A stretch of 33,385 bases of DNA from CAYLNL01 sp964385175 (GTDB lineage Bacteria > Bacteroidota > Bacteroidia > Flavobacteriales > Flavobacteriaceae). The notes under the pieces were generated by a model that was given only the letters and a program-made list of their open reading frames with translations, was not told the origin of the DNA and searched no databases. Where the stretch lies: contig CAYLNL010000018.1 of the NCBI GenBank assembly GCA_964385175.1, positions 1-33,385 on the forward strand, in the 5' to 3' direction. The translations under genes and the position numbers were made by a program. This document shows positions 9,793 through 17,661 of the stretch, one piece after another (position 1 is the stretch's first letter; every line of letters starts with the position of its first letter).

Positions 9793-9847
9793 CCAAGAAA
9801 CAAGAAACAAGAAACAAGAATCAAGAATCAAGAACCAAGAGGCAAGA
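9793..9847. repeat. 7-bp tandem repeat (nCAAGAA)
   Basis: Seven complete and one partial copies of a heptamer: CCAAGAA, ACAAGAA three times, TCAAGAA twice, CCAAGAG, then GCAAGA. Only the first base varies in most units. It lies in the gap between the convergent M14 and pepT genes, so it is non-coding. Confidence 0.85.
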
Positions 9848-9894
9848 TTACTTGAATGGAGAAAAACAGAGAATAGAGAAAGGCAAAAACAGGG

Positions 9895-9923
9895 TATCCT
9901 TTACACCTTGGAGGGTAAGGATA
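9895..9923 (+). terminator. Possible hairpin after the M14 peptidase gene
   Basis: TATCCTTTACACC, a five-base loop, then GGGTAAGGATA: the arms pair imperfectly with bulges. It lies 130 bases after the stop and lacks a strong T run, so terminator function is uncertain. Confidence 0.3.
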
Positions 9924-10047
9924 TTTAGCTTCTAAATAAAAAGATAATACATCGCATTTTTGCAATAAAAATCAACCGAATGCTGCTGAGGAAGATAATG
10001 AAAGGTGAAGAAAGTTTTAATTTATAATTAAAAACCAATCCGTTTCA

Positions 10048-11280
10048 TCAACTTAAGTATCGTTTCGCCGTAAGTTCAACAATCTTAACAATCACCTCAA
10101 CCGCTTTTTGCATACTTTCCACCGGCACATACTCATATTTCCCGTGAAAATTATGCCCGCCCGCAAAAATATTAGGGCAAGGCAACCCCTTATAACTTAG
10201 CTGTGAACCATCTGTTCCTCCCCGTATAGGCTTAACAAGAGGGGTAACCCCTACCGCCCTCATAGCTTCCTCAGCCAATTCTACCACATGAAATACCGGC
10301 TCTATTTTTTCCTTCATATTATAATATTGGTCTGTAAGCGTCAGTTCCACAGCCCCCTTATGCTCCTCGTTTAAGCGATTGGTTATTTCCTGCAACAACG
10401 CCTTCCTGGCCTCAAACTGTTCTCTATCATGGTCTCTCACCAGCATCTTCAACTCAGTGCGTTCTATGGAACCGCTACATTGATAAACGTAAAAAAAACC
10501 TTCCCTCCCTTCTGTTTTTTCAGGCACCTCATGCTCAGGGAGCAGGCTTATAAACTGATTGGCGATGCGCAAAGCATTCACCATTTTATTCTTGGCATAG
10601 CCGGGATGAACGCTTTTTCCCTTAACTACCACCTGCGCCAAAGCAGCGTTAAAATTTTCATACTCTAATTCTCCTATTCTACTTCCATCCATGGTATAAG
10701 CCCACTCAGCGCCAAACTTAGCCACATCAAATAAATGCGCTCCTCTGCCAATTTCCTCATCAGGTGTAAAAGCCACCCGCACAGCGCCATGTTTTATTTC
10801 GGGATGCTTCAGTAAATAGTCCATAGCCGTTACAATTTCAGCGATACCCGCTTTATCATCTGCCCCCAACAAAGTGGTTCCATTAGTGGTAATAAGCGTT
10901 TGCCCTTTATACAAAAGCAACTCTTCAAAATAATCGGGAGAAAGTATAGCGCCCTCTTTCTCATTTAAAACAATAGCGCCTCCGTCATAATTTTGCACCA
11001 GTTGAGGAGAAACCTTTGCCGCCGTATAATCTGGCGAAGTATCTATATGCGAAATAAACCCTATAGTGGGAACTTTTCCTGTTATGTTTGCCGGCAACGT
11101 AGCCATTATATAGGCATGCTCATCTATGCTAACATCTTTCATTCCAATACGTTGCAATTCCTCCACCAGCTCATGCGCCAGATTCCATTGGTTTGCCGTG
11201 CTGGGTGTAGTAGGGCTATCCGGGTTAGAAGTTGTTTCTATGGTAACATAGCGAATAAAACGTTCTATGAGCGCTTGCAT
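10048..11280 (-). CDS. pepT: Peptidase T (tripeptide aminopeptidase, M20B)
   Basis: 410 residues, close to the 408 of E. coli PepT. It is a cytosolic two-zinc enzyme that releases the N-terminal residue from tripeptides. The family residues are all visible: SHIDTS (H78, D80), GADDKAG (D141), TPDEEIG (E175, E176), TMDGS (D198), the dimerisation-domain motif GKSVHPGYAKNKMVNA, and GGHNFHG (H378) near the end. No signal peptide. It is transcribed alone, divergent from the DUF6787-like gene, and its start is supported by a perfect -7 element 20 bases upstream. Confidence 0.96.
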   Translation of the reverse strand: MQALIERFIRYVTIETTSNPDSPTTPSTANQWNLAHELVEELQRIGMKDVSIDEHAYIMATLPANITGKVPTIGFISHIDTSPDYTAAKVSPQLVQNYDGGAIVLNEKEGAILSPDYFEELLLYKGQTLITTNGTTLLGADDKAGIAEIVTAMDYLLKHPEIKHGAVRVAFTPDEEIGRGAHLFDVAKFGAEWAYTMDGSRIGELEYENFNAALAQVVVKGKSVHPGYAKNKMVNALRIANQFISLLPEHEVPEKTEGREGFFYVYQCSGSIERTELKMLVRDHDREQFEARKALLQEITNRLNEEHKGAVELTLTDQYYNMKEKIEPVFHVVELAEEAMRAVGVTPLVKPIRGGTDGSQLSYKGLPCPNIFAGGHNFHGKYEYVPVESMQKAVEVIVKIVELTAKRYLS

Positions 11281-11299
11281 ATTCTATTTTTGTTTTTGC

Positions 11300-11307
11300 C
11301 AAAAGTA
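11300..11307 (-). promoter_or_regulatory. Candidate -7 element of pepT (TACTTTTG)
   Basis: On the minus strand TACTTTTG matches TAnnTTTG exactly and ends 20 bases before the pepT ATG. No convincing -33 box was found. Confidence 0.4.
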
Positions 11308-11379
11308 CAATTTTTTCAATAGAGCGAAGCCTGAAAAACAGCATCGCCGCTTTCATAAATGTTGTTTAAAAAGATGTAG

Positions 11380-11387
11380 TATTTTTG
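11380..11387 (+). promoter_or_regulatory. Candidate -7 element (TATTTTTG)
   Basis: Perfect TAnnTTTG, ten bases before the ATG at 11398; a TTG at 11362-11364 is a short 15 bases upstream. The implied 5' leader is only a few bases. Confidence 0.45.
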
Positions 11388-11397
11388 CCTCAAGACA

Positions 11398-11709
11398 ATG
11401 ATAGAAAAACTCAAAAAACGCTGGAACATTACCTCCAACTTTCAAGTTGTCATTATTCTGCTTGTTTTCGCCCTTACCGGCACCACGGCGGCAAAGCTGA
11501 CCGACCCGTTTATGAATCTTGTAAATATAGAAACAAACTCCCTCCCTGTTTTTTTGCGCTGGATTGTTCGCATAGCTATAATTTTACCCATATACCAGGT
11601 TCTTTTATTATTGTATGGCTGGTTATTTGGGCAATTCGCTTTTTTTTGGACGTTTGAGAAAAAGTTTTTATCCCGTTTGGGATTGGGGTTTTTATTTAAA
11701 AAAAGTTAA
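11398..11709 (+). CDS. Small membrane protein, DUF6787-like
   Basis: 103 residues with two hydrophobic segments (~17-33 and ~54-78). The C-terminal GQFAFFWTFEKKFLSRLG resembles the conserved end of DUF6787 proteins, small inner-membrane proteins of unknown function in Bacteroidota; this assignment is from memory of the motif. The ATG is chosen because it lies ten bases after a perfect -7 element; a frame from 11385 in another phase is a shadow. The gene is 61 bases before the next ATG, but that gene has its own -7 element, so co-transcription is optional. Confidence 0.65.
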   Translation: MIEKLKKRWNITSNFQVVIILLVFALTGTTAAKLTDPFMNLVNIETNSLPVFLRWIVRIAIILPIYQVLLLLYGWLFGQFAFFWTFEKKFLSRLGLGFLFKKS

Positions 11710-11755
11710 TAGCAATTTTAAAGAAAAATTAACCATTCGTTTCGTACTTAATATA

Positions 11756-11763
11756 TACCTTTG
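11756..11763 (+). promoter_or_regulatory. Candidate -7 element (TACCTTTG) of the metal-uptake cluster
   Basis: Perfect TAnnTTTG seven bases before the ATG at 11771, with a weak TTC 17 bases upstream. It places transcription start at or next to the start codon and fixes the start of the small His/Cys protein. Confidence 0.45.
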
Positions 11764-11770
11764 CTCCGAA

Positions 11771-12076
11771 ATGAAGCGCGCCAACCACATAAAATATTTT
11801 TTTTCCTTTTTCCTGTTAGCTGTTTTTTTTATTAAGATAGCAGGATTTCATGGCTTCACGCACCTGTTAGACCATTCTGTAGCTGCGCAAACATGCAGCA
11901 TTTGCGGCGATTTTTCCATTCAACAGCATATTCCTTTTACACCCGGTGAATCTTTTTCTATAGAAAAACCTATCCTGTCTCCTGTTCAAAGAAAAACACA
12001 ACTTCCCTATTTTTTATTCAGGTATTCCAAAACGATAACTAATTTTTATAATAAGCCTCCTCCCTTCCTGGCATAG
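11771..12076 (+). CDS. Small exported or membrane-anchored protein with clustered His and CxxC residues
   Basis: 101 residues from the ATG at 11771; the frame is open further upstream, but the -7 element just before this ATG and the hydrophobic N-terminus (HIKYFFSFFLLAVFFIKIAG) favour this start. Right after the membrane segment come H27, H31, H35 and then C42-S-I-C45, a spacing suited to binding a transition metal. The rest is polar with no recognised domain. It is 52 bases upstream of a TonB-dependent receptor and in the same direction. I do not recognise a named family. Metal binding or sensing connected with the receptor is an inference from residues and position. Confidence 0.65.
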   Translation: MKRANHIKYFFSFFLLAVFFIKIAGFHGFTHLLDHSVAAQTCSICGDFSIQQHIPFTPGESFSIEKPILSPVQRKTQLPYFLFRYSKTITNFYNKPPPFLA

Positions 12077-12128
12077 CTCCATTCTCTTTTCCTGTCTCTT
12101 ATCTTTTTACCCTCAGTTATCGTTAGTT

Positions 12129-14534
12129 ATGAAATTAGTAGTGTATCTCATACCCGTTCTATGTGTGTATCCCCTGTACTCGCAAAGTTGCACCAATCGT
12201 TTATGGGGTGAAGTAAAAGACTTTCACGATGGTAGTTCTTTAGCAGGCGCTACCCTTGTTTTATCGCCATCTGGCCAAATAGTAAAAACAGGCGCAAATG
12301 GAACATTTAGCATCAGTGGTTTATGCGAAGGGTTCTACGAGGTAGAAGTATCGCACCCCGCTTGCCGAACCCAATTTTTTGAGGTACGGGTAAGCGGAGA
12401 CACATACCAGAAAATAACACTGGAGCATCATTTAGAAGAGTTGGGAGAAGTAGTGGTAGCAGAAAATCGGTTTCGGCGGAAAACAAAATCGGCCTCAGAA
12501 CAAACCCTTGGCGAAGCAGTGTTAGAGCGGTTTAGCGCAGCAACCTTGGGCGATGCGTTGCGCGAGGTAAGTGGGGTGTCTTCACTAAATACGGGTAATG
12601 CTATTGCAAAACCTGTTATTCACGGACTACACAGCAGCCGGGTATTGCTCATTCAAAATAACGTGCGGATGTTTGACCAGGAATGGGGAGTGGAACACGC
12701 CCCCAACATAGATTTGAATACAGTAGGAAACATTACGGTGGTAAAAGGCGCATCTGCCCTGCGATACGGAGGCGATGCCATAGGAGGAGTTATTGTTGCA
12801 GAGGCTGAAAAACCGCCGGTGCGAGATAGCCTGTATGGAAAAACGTTTCTCACTACCGCTACTAATGGTAGAGGTGGGAGCCTTTCTTCTGAGATAATAA
12901 AAGGATATGCCAATGGCTGGAACTGGAAAGCGCAAGCTACCCTAAAACGATTTGGAGATATGGAAACGCCCGATTATATACTTTCTAATACAGGGGTTTT
13001 CAATAGAAACGTTGCCCTTTCCTTAGGTTTAAATACCTTTACGCAAGGTTTTTCTGCCTATTACAGCCGCTATCAAACAACCGCCGGGATTTTAAGAGCC
13101 TCGCATATTGGAAATATAGAAGATTTGGTGCGCGCTATTAACAATGGAATTCCTTTACGCATAGACCCGTTTACCTATTCTATACAGGCTCCAAAGCAAG
13201 AAATTACGCACCAGTTGGCAAAAATTCAATATTTTAAACGATTTGAAGAGATTGGAAAAATAAACCTCCAGTATGCGTACCAGGAAAACCACCGGTTGGA
13301 GTTTGATATTCGCAGGGGTGCCGATAAGGAAAAACCTGCCTTAGACCTGAAACTTTCTACCCATACTTTAGATGCTCTTTTTGAAGCAGATGCAGCAGCA
13401 GCGTATAAACTGACCGGGGGAATAACCACTGGCTACCAGACCAATTTCCCCAACCCTAATACGGGTGTGCGAAGGCTGATTCCCGATTACACTAAGATAG
13501 ATGCGGGGGTGTTTATTACCGTTTCACACAATTTGAGTTCTGCTATTGAGGCAGATGCAGGAGTGCGCTATGATTACAGTTACCTGAACGCTAAGAAATT
13601 CTATCTTAAATCGCGCTGGGAAGAGCGAAATTACCAGGCAGATTTTTCCCATCTCATCATTGGCGATTATGGCAGTGAATGGCTTACCCGCCCTATTTTT
13701 CGCTTTCATAACCTGGCTGCTATGGCAGGGATAACGTATAGTATAGCGCCCTGGGCAAATGTCCGATTCAATTACGGGCTTGCCAACAGAAACCCTAATC
13801 CGGCAGAGCTATTTAGCGATGGGCTTCACCACTCTGCCGCCAGTATTGAAGTAGGCGACCTTCGCTTTAAAAAAGAAAGAGCCCATCAGGTTTCAATCAC
13901 TTTCGAGGGTTCTACCCATAATTTTTCCTTTCAAATAGCTCCCTACCTCAATGCTATTCACAACTTTATATTGCTACAACCCACTGGGCTTCAATATACC
14001 ATCCGCGGCGCTTTCCCAGTATTAGAATACGTTCAAACCAACGCCTGCCTGTTGGGATTAGATATAGATGCAAGCCTTCCTTTAGATAAACTGCTCACCT
14101 TATCTACCCGCTTTTCTTATTTACACGGAAACGATGTAAGCAACCATATTCCCTTAACTGATATGCCGCCTATGAACTGCACCACTACTCTTTCTTTCAC
14201 CAAACCTGAATTTTATAATTTCAACGTCTCGCTGGAGAGTGAAACAGTATTTCGGCAAAATCGTTATCCCGACAACAATTTCAACATCACCACCCTCTAT
14301 GAAGGAAATCCTGTTACCACTCTCGTAGCCATAAGCAACCCACCCAAAGGTTACCAGCTATTTCACCTGCGTTCTTCGCTCCAGTTTCAGCTAAGCGAGA
14401 AATTAAGAATGAATGTGAGTGGCGAACTGGAAAATTTGCTGAATGTTAATTACCGGAACTATCTTAACCGCCTGCGATATTACGCTGATGAGGCAGGAAG
14501 AAACTTTTTATTTACCCTAAAACTCAATTATTAA
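12129..14534 (+). CDS. TonB-dependent receptor, ZnuD-like, probable metal uptake
   Basis: 801 residues. Signal peptide 1-19 (ending VYPLYSQ); residues ~25-95 form a carboxypeptidase-regulatory-like beta-sandwich (GEVKDFHDGSSLAGATLVLS); the plug is ~115-225 and the barrel extends to the C-terminal FTLKLNY. In the plug, GNAIAKPVIHGLHSSRVLLI and MFDQEWGVEHAPNIDLNTV resemble the plug of ZnuD-type zinc receptors, and H165, H168 and H190 are candidate ligands. By family, such receptors move a scarce ligand across the outer membrane using TonB energy. The His/Cys small protein before it and the lipoprotein after it (16-base gap) suggest one uptake unit. Zinc is my best guess; copper or haem are possible. 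The TonB-dependent receptor call itself is secure. Confidence 0.9.
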   Translation: MKLVVYLIPVLCVYPLYSQSCTNRLWGEVKDFHDGSSLAGATLVLSPSGQIVKTGANGTFSISGLCEGFYEVEVSHPACRTQFFEVRVSGDTYQKITLEHHLEELGEVVVAENRFRRKTKSASEQTLGEAVLERFSAATLGDALREVSGVSSLNTGNAIAKPVIHGLHSSRVLLIQNNVRMFDQEWGVEHAPNIDLNTVGNITVVKGASALRYGGDAIGGVIVAEAEKPPVRDSLYGKTFLTTATNGRGGSLSSEIIKGYANGWNWKAQATLKRFGDMETPDYILSNTGVFNRNVALSLGLNTFTQGFSAYYSRYQTTAGILRASHIGNIEDLVRAINNGIPLRIDPFTYSIQAPKQEITHQLAKIQYFKRFEEIGKINLQYAYQENHRLEFDIRRGADKEKPALDLKLSTHTLDALFEADAAAAYKLTGGITTGYQTNFPNPNTGVRRLIPDYTKIDAGVFITVSHNLSSAIEADAGVRYDYSYLNAKKFYLKSRWEERNYQADFSHLIIGDYGSEWLTRPIFRFHNLAAMAGITYSIAPWANVRFNYGLANRNPNPAELFSDGLHHSAASIEVGDLRFKKERAHQVSITFEGSTHNFSFQIAPYLNAIHNFILLQPTGLQYTIRGAFPVLEYVQTNACLLGLDIDASLPLDKLLTLSTRFSYLHGNDVSNHIPLTDMPPMNCTTTLSFTKPEFYNFNVSLESETVFRQNRYPDNNFNITTLYEGNPVTTLVAISNPPKGYQLFHLRSSLQFQLSEKLRMNVSGELENLLNVNYRNYLNRLRYYADEAGRNFLFTLKLNY

Positions 14535-14550
14535 CGTAAATTTATTTAGT

Positions 14551-15132
14551 ATGAAAACCATTCGTTCCTATCAATCCGTAAAACTGGCTGCTCTTTCTCT
14601 GTTGAGTGGCGCAACTTTTATATCTTGTTCAAATGATGACCCTGAACCGGTAAATGAGAGTGAGATAATAACCACCCTTACCGTAACACTTACCCCTATG
14701 GGTGGAGGCGAGGCTGTAACTCTTCAATTTCAAGATGTCGATGGTGAAGGGCCTGGCGCTCCTCAAATCACGGTTTCCGGCGATTTAGCCGCTGGCGCCA
14801 CCTATACGGGCGCTATAACTCTCTTAAATGAAACCGCTACACCCATAGAGGATATAACCGAAGAAGTGGCTGCCGAGAAAGATGAGCACCAGTTTTTTTT
14901 CCAGCCATCGGCAGGATTACAACTAACCCCCAGCTACCAGGACCAGGACAGCAACGGCTACCCGGTAGGGCTATCATTCCAGTTGCTCACCGGTGCAGCC
15001 AGCTCTGGCACACTCACTGTAACCTTAGTGCATGAGCCCGATAAAGCCGCTCCCGGCGTGGAAGCCGGCGACCGAGCCAATGCAGGGGGAGAAACAGATA
15101 TAGAAGTGTCTTTTGAGGTGGTGGTAATGTAG
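14551..15132 (+). CDS. Surface lipoprotein partner of the TonB receptor
   Basis: 193 residues. An N-terminal signal ends in the lipobox FIS|C (C26), followed by SNDDPEP, an acidic stretch like lipoprotein export signals that send Bacteroidota lipoproteins to the cell surface. The mature part is beta-rich and Gly/Thr-rich, with an internal EEVAAEKDEHQFFFQ stretch and a C-terminal NAGGETDIEVSFEV. I recall similar lipoproteins next to ZnuD-like receptors, sometimes labelled 'type 1 periplasmic binding fold', but I cannot verify it. The role as ligand-capture partner of the receptor is inferred from the 16-base spacing and shared terminator. Confidence 0.8.
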   Translation: MKTIRSYQSVKLAALSLLSGATFISCSNDDPEPVNESEIITTLTVTLTPMGGGEAVTLQFQDVDGEGPGAPQITVSGDLAAGATYTGAITLLNETATPIEDITEEVAAEKDEHQFFFQPSAGLQLTPSYQDQDSNGYPVGLSFQLLTGAASSGTLTVTLVHEPDKAAPGVEAGDRANAGGETDIEVSFEVVVM

Positions 15133-15230
15133 ATATGTCAGGGCACATTGACACCCAGAAATTTCTTATAACATCGGTTTCACTCAATTCACCATGTATA
15201 AGCTAGATGAAGCCGCTCGCTTGTTAACCA

Positions 15231-15268
15231 AAAACAGGCTCCTTTATTTTAAAATAAAGGAGCCTTTT
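15231..15268 (+). terminator. Strong rho-independent terminator of the receptor operon
   Basis: Two perfectly complementary 14-base arms (GGCTCCTTTATTTT at 15237-15250 and AAAATAAAGGAGCC at 15251-15264), preceded by AAAA and followed by TTTT, so it may work in both directions. It lies ~100 bases after the lipoprotein stop. Confidence 0.85.
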
Positions 15269-15380
15269 GGCAATATCTCATTACAACAAAACTTATAGAG
15301 ACCTGTATTAGTTTAAATACCTTGCATGTATCAATAGTTTAGTTTAATGGAGCTAATTTATATACTATAATATTAATGCT

Positions 15381-15388
15381 TATTTTTG
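15381..15388 (+). promoter_or_regulatory. Candidate -7 element (TATTTTTG) of the SurA operon
   Basis: Perfect TAnnTTTG, 25 bases before the TTG start at 15414. It supports the unusual TTG start because the implied transcript begins only ~20 bases before it. No clear -33 box. Confidence 0.45.
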
Positions 15389-15413
15389 TCGCTCAGGTCA
15401 ACGCAAGATACTA

Positions 15414-16268
15414 TTGAAAACAACCCTTCTACTTTTGTTTACCGGCATGTTTCTCTCCTGCCAGTGGTTTCCCAAAGAGCAAAAAAAAGAAGCTATTGCA
15501 AGAGTGGGCGATTCTTATTTGTACCGAAGCGAAATAACCGGCCTCTTTTCCGGTAAAATGAACCCCGAAGACAGTCTTCAATTACTACAAAATTTCATAA
15601 ATAATTGGGCGAAAAAACAACTCCTCATAGAAAGAGCAATGGCGAACCTGAGCGACCAAAAATTAGCCGAACTGGAAACCCTCATCCAGAATTATAAAGC
15701 CGATTTGTACATGAATGCCTACCAGGAAGCTCTCATAGCCCAATCATTGGACACTGTTGTTACAGAAGGTGAAATGGAAACATTTTATGAAGAAAACAAA
15801 GAAAACTTCCGGTTAAATGAGGAGGTATTAAAAATGCGATATGTTTGTTTTAATAAAAATAGCTCTAACCGCAGTAACATCACAACCCGGTTTAAACGCT
15901 TCACTGCAAAAGACAAAAAAGTATTAGATTCTATAGCTATTCAGTTTAAAAGCTATTCCTTTAACGACTCAATATGGGTAAAGCTAACGCAAGTAGTAGA
16001 AAAAATACCTGTAATAACCCCTGCAAATAAGGAAAATTACCTAAAAAAATCACAATTTTTTGAACTCCAAGACTCCCTGTCGGTATATTTGGTGTATGTA
16101 AATGATATAGCTAAAGCCCCGGGCAACGCTCCTTTAGATTATGTGAAACCTACTGTACAGCAAATTATCCTAAATATGCGAAAGGTAGCGCTTATACGAG
16201 CCCTTGAAAAAGATATTATTGAAGATGCCACCAGGAAAAAACAATTTGAAATCTATGAAAACCTATAA
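15414..16268 (+). CDS. SurA-N-like lipoprotein without parvulin domains
   Basis: 284 residues from a TTG. This start gives a complete lipoprotein signal (MKTTLLLLFTGMFLSC, lipid cysteine C16); the next Met is inside the signal. The mature part (AIARVGDSYLYRSEITGLF, then long helices through ~140) resembles the SurA/PpiC N-terminal chaperone domain. I see no parvulin PPIase domain: after the EMETFYEENKENFR helix, where PPIase domains normally begin, the rest is short and unlike them. It overlaps the SurA-type gene by 14 bases, so they are translationally coupled. By analogy with SurA it probably binds unfolded outer-membrane proteins in the periplasm, tethered to a membrane. It could be annotated as a peptidylprolyl isomerase by similarity, but catalysis looks unlikely. 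Confidence 0.8.
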   Translation: MKTTLLLLFTGMFLSCQWFPKEQKKEAIARVGDSYLYRSEITGLFSGKMNPEDSLQLLQNFINNWAKKQLLIERAMANLSDQKLAELETLIQNYKADLYMNAYQEALIAQSLDTVVTEGEMETFYEENKENFRLNEEVLKMRYVCFNKNSSNRSNITTRFKRFTAKDKKVLDSIAIQFKSYSFNDSIWVKLTQVVEKIPVITPANKENYLKKSQFFELQDSLSVYLVYVNDIAKAPGNAPLDYVKPTVQQIILNMRKVALIRALEKDIIEDATRKKQFEIYENL

Positions 16269-17655
16269 ACTAACCATTCTCCTTTCGTGCGCCTATGCGC
16301 TCGCCTGCGCCCAGGAAAGCGCCCCACAAGCGTATGTAGCTACCGCTTCTAAGCAGGAAAACTCTTTCCAAAAAATAAAAATAGATGGGGTGGCGGCAGT
16401 GGTAGGAGATTATATGATAGTAGAATCAGACATAGACAAAGCCTACATAGACCTCCAGAGCCAGGGTATTTCTATAAAAGATATTTCGCGTTGCAGCCTC
16501 CTGGGAAAACTCATGGAAGATAAACTCTATGCTCACCAGGCAATTCAAGACAGCCTGGAAGTTTCTGAGACCGAGATAAAATCATTAACAGACCGCCAGA
16601 TAGACTATTTTGTAAGTCAAGTAGGTTCTATGACAAAATTATTGGAATTTTATCACAAGGACAATGAACAAACATTTCGCAATGAGCTTTATGAAATCAA
16701 CAAAATACGCCAGCTCTCTGAAAAAATGCAGCGGAAAATTGTAGATGATGTAGAGGTTACCCCTGAAGAGGTGCGCCAGTTTTTTAAAGACATCCCCAAA
16801 GACCGGCGCCCGCTTATTGGCACAGAACTGGAAATAGCTCAAATTGTAATAAGCCCCAAAGTGCCCGAAGTAGAGAAACAACGGGTAATAGACCGCCTGA
16901 AGCAATTTAAGCAAGATATAGAAGAGCAAGGGGTGAGTTTTGCTTCTAAAGCCTTACTGTATTCTGAAGACCCCGGCTCCCGCTCCAAAGGAGGTTCCTA
17001 TGCCATTGACCGTAACTCGCCCATGGTAAAAGAATTTAAAGACGTAGCCTTTAGCCTCCAGGAAGGGGAAGTTTCTGAGCCTTTTGAAACCGAATTTGGC
17101 TGGCATCTCCTTACGGTTGATAAAATCAGGGGACAGGAATTAGATGTACGCCATATTCTCCTAATTCCTGAAATCCCGGAAGACGCCATTAAAGACGCGC
17201 GAAAAGAAATAGACCTCATTCGGAAACGTATTACAGACGGCGAAATTTCTTTTGCAGACGCCGCCCTCCAGTATTCCGATGAAAAAGAAACTAAATTCAA
17301 TGGAGGTGTGCTTATTAACCCCACCACTTTCGATACTCATTTTGAACTTACTAAAATGGACCCTACCCTCTACTCCCAGGTTCAAAATCTAAAAGAAAAC
17401 CAAATCTCCCAACCCTTGCTTGATGAGGACAGAACGGGTAGGAAAAAGTTTAAGTTAATAAAAATAACGAACCGCTACGATGAGCACGTAGCCGATTATG
17501 CAAATGATTATACCCGTATTAAAGAGTTGGCGCTCAAAGAAAAACAACTTAAAACCATTGCCAAATGGATGGATGAGAAAATAAAAGATACCTATATAAG
17601 CCTTAGCCCCGACAATAGAACCTGCACATTTACCAATAACTGGCTTAAACAATAA
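16255..17655 (+). CDS. surA: SurA-type periplasmic peptidylprolyl isomerase/chaperone
   Basis: 466 residues from the ATG at 16255. The frame also offers a TTG at 16204, but only the 16255 start puts a signal peptide (MKTYKLTILLSCAYALACA|Q) at the N-terminus. Residues ~40-185 are the SurA N-domain (IDGVAAVVGDYMIVESDID). Two parvulin (rotamase) domains follow: ~187-290 (EIAQIVISPKV, YSEDPGSRSKGG, FGWHLLTVDKI) and ~293-405 (LDVRHILLIPEI, YSDEKETKFNGG). SurA escorts unfolded barrel proteins to the BAM complex. It overlaps the preceding lipoprotein gene and is six bases before moxR. The symbol is by architecture; Bacteroidota usually carry several such paralogues. Confidence 0.88.
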   Translation: MKTYKLTILLSCAYALACAQESAPQAYVATASKQENSFQKIKIDGVAAVVGDYMIVESDIDKAYIDLQSQGISIKDISRCSLLGKLMEDKLYAHQAIQDSLEVSETEIKSLTDRQIDYFVSQVGSMTKLLEFYHKDNEQTFRNELYEINKIRQLSEKMQRKIVDDVEVTPEEVRQFFKDIPKDRRPLIGTELEIAQIVISPKVPEVEKQRVIDRLKQFKQDIEEQGVSFASKALLYSEDPGSRSKGGSYAIDRNSPMVKEFKDVAFSLQEGEVSEPFETEFGWHLLTVDKIRGQELDVRHILLIPEIPEDAIKDARKEIDLIRKRITDGEISFADAALQYSDEKETKFNGGVLINPTTFDTHFELTKMDPTLYSQVQNLKENQISQPLLDEDRTGRKKFKLIKITNRYDEHVADYANDYTRIKELALKEKQLKTIAKWMDEKIKDTYISLSPDNRTCTFTNNWLKQ

Positions 17656-17661
17656 ATCACT

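Noticed and set aside
11705..11733. GTTAAT-N17-ATTAAC inverted repeat before the metal-uptake cluster, considered as a Zur/Fur operator
   Set aside because: The arms are short and A+T-rich, lie inside or just after the preceding stop, and do not match an operator consensus I can state.
11615..11770. Upstream extension of the His/Cys small protein
   Set aside because: It overlaps the end of the DUF6787-like gene and would bury the hydrophobic N-terminus; the -7 box at 11756-11763 and ATG at 11771 give a better start.
16204..16254. TTG-started N-terminal extension of SurA
   Set aside because: It adds 17 basic residues before a clear signal peptide that begins with the ATG at 16255.
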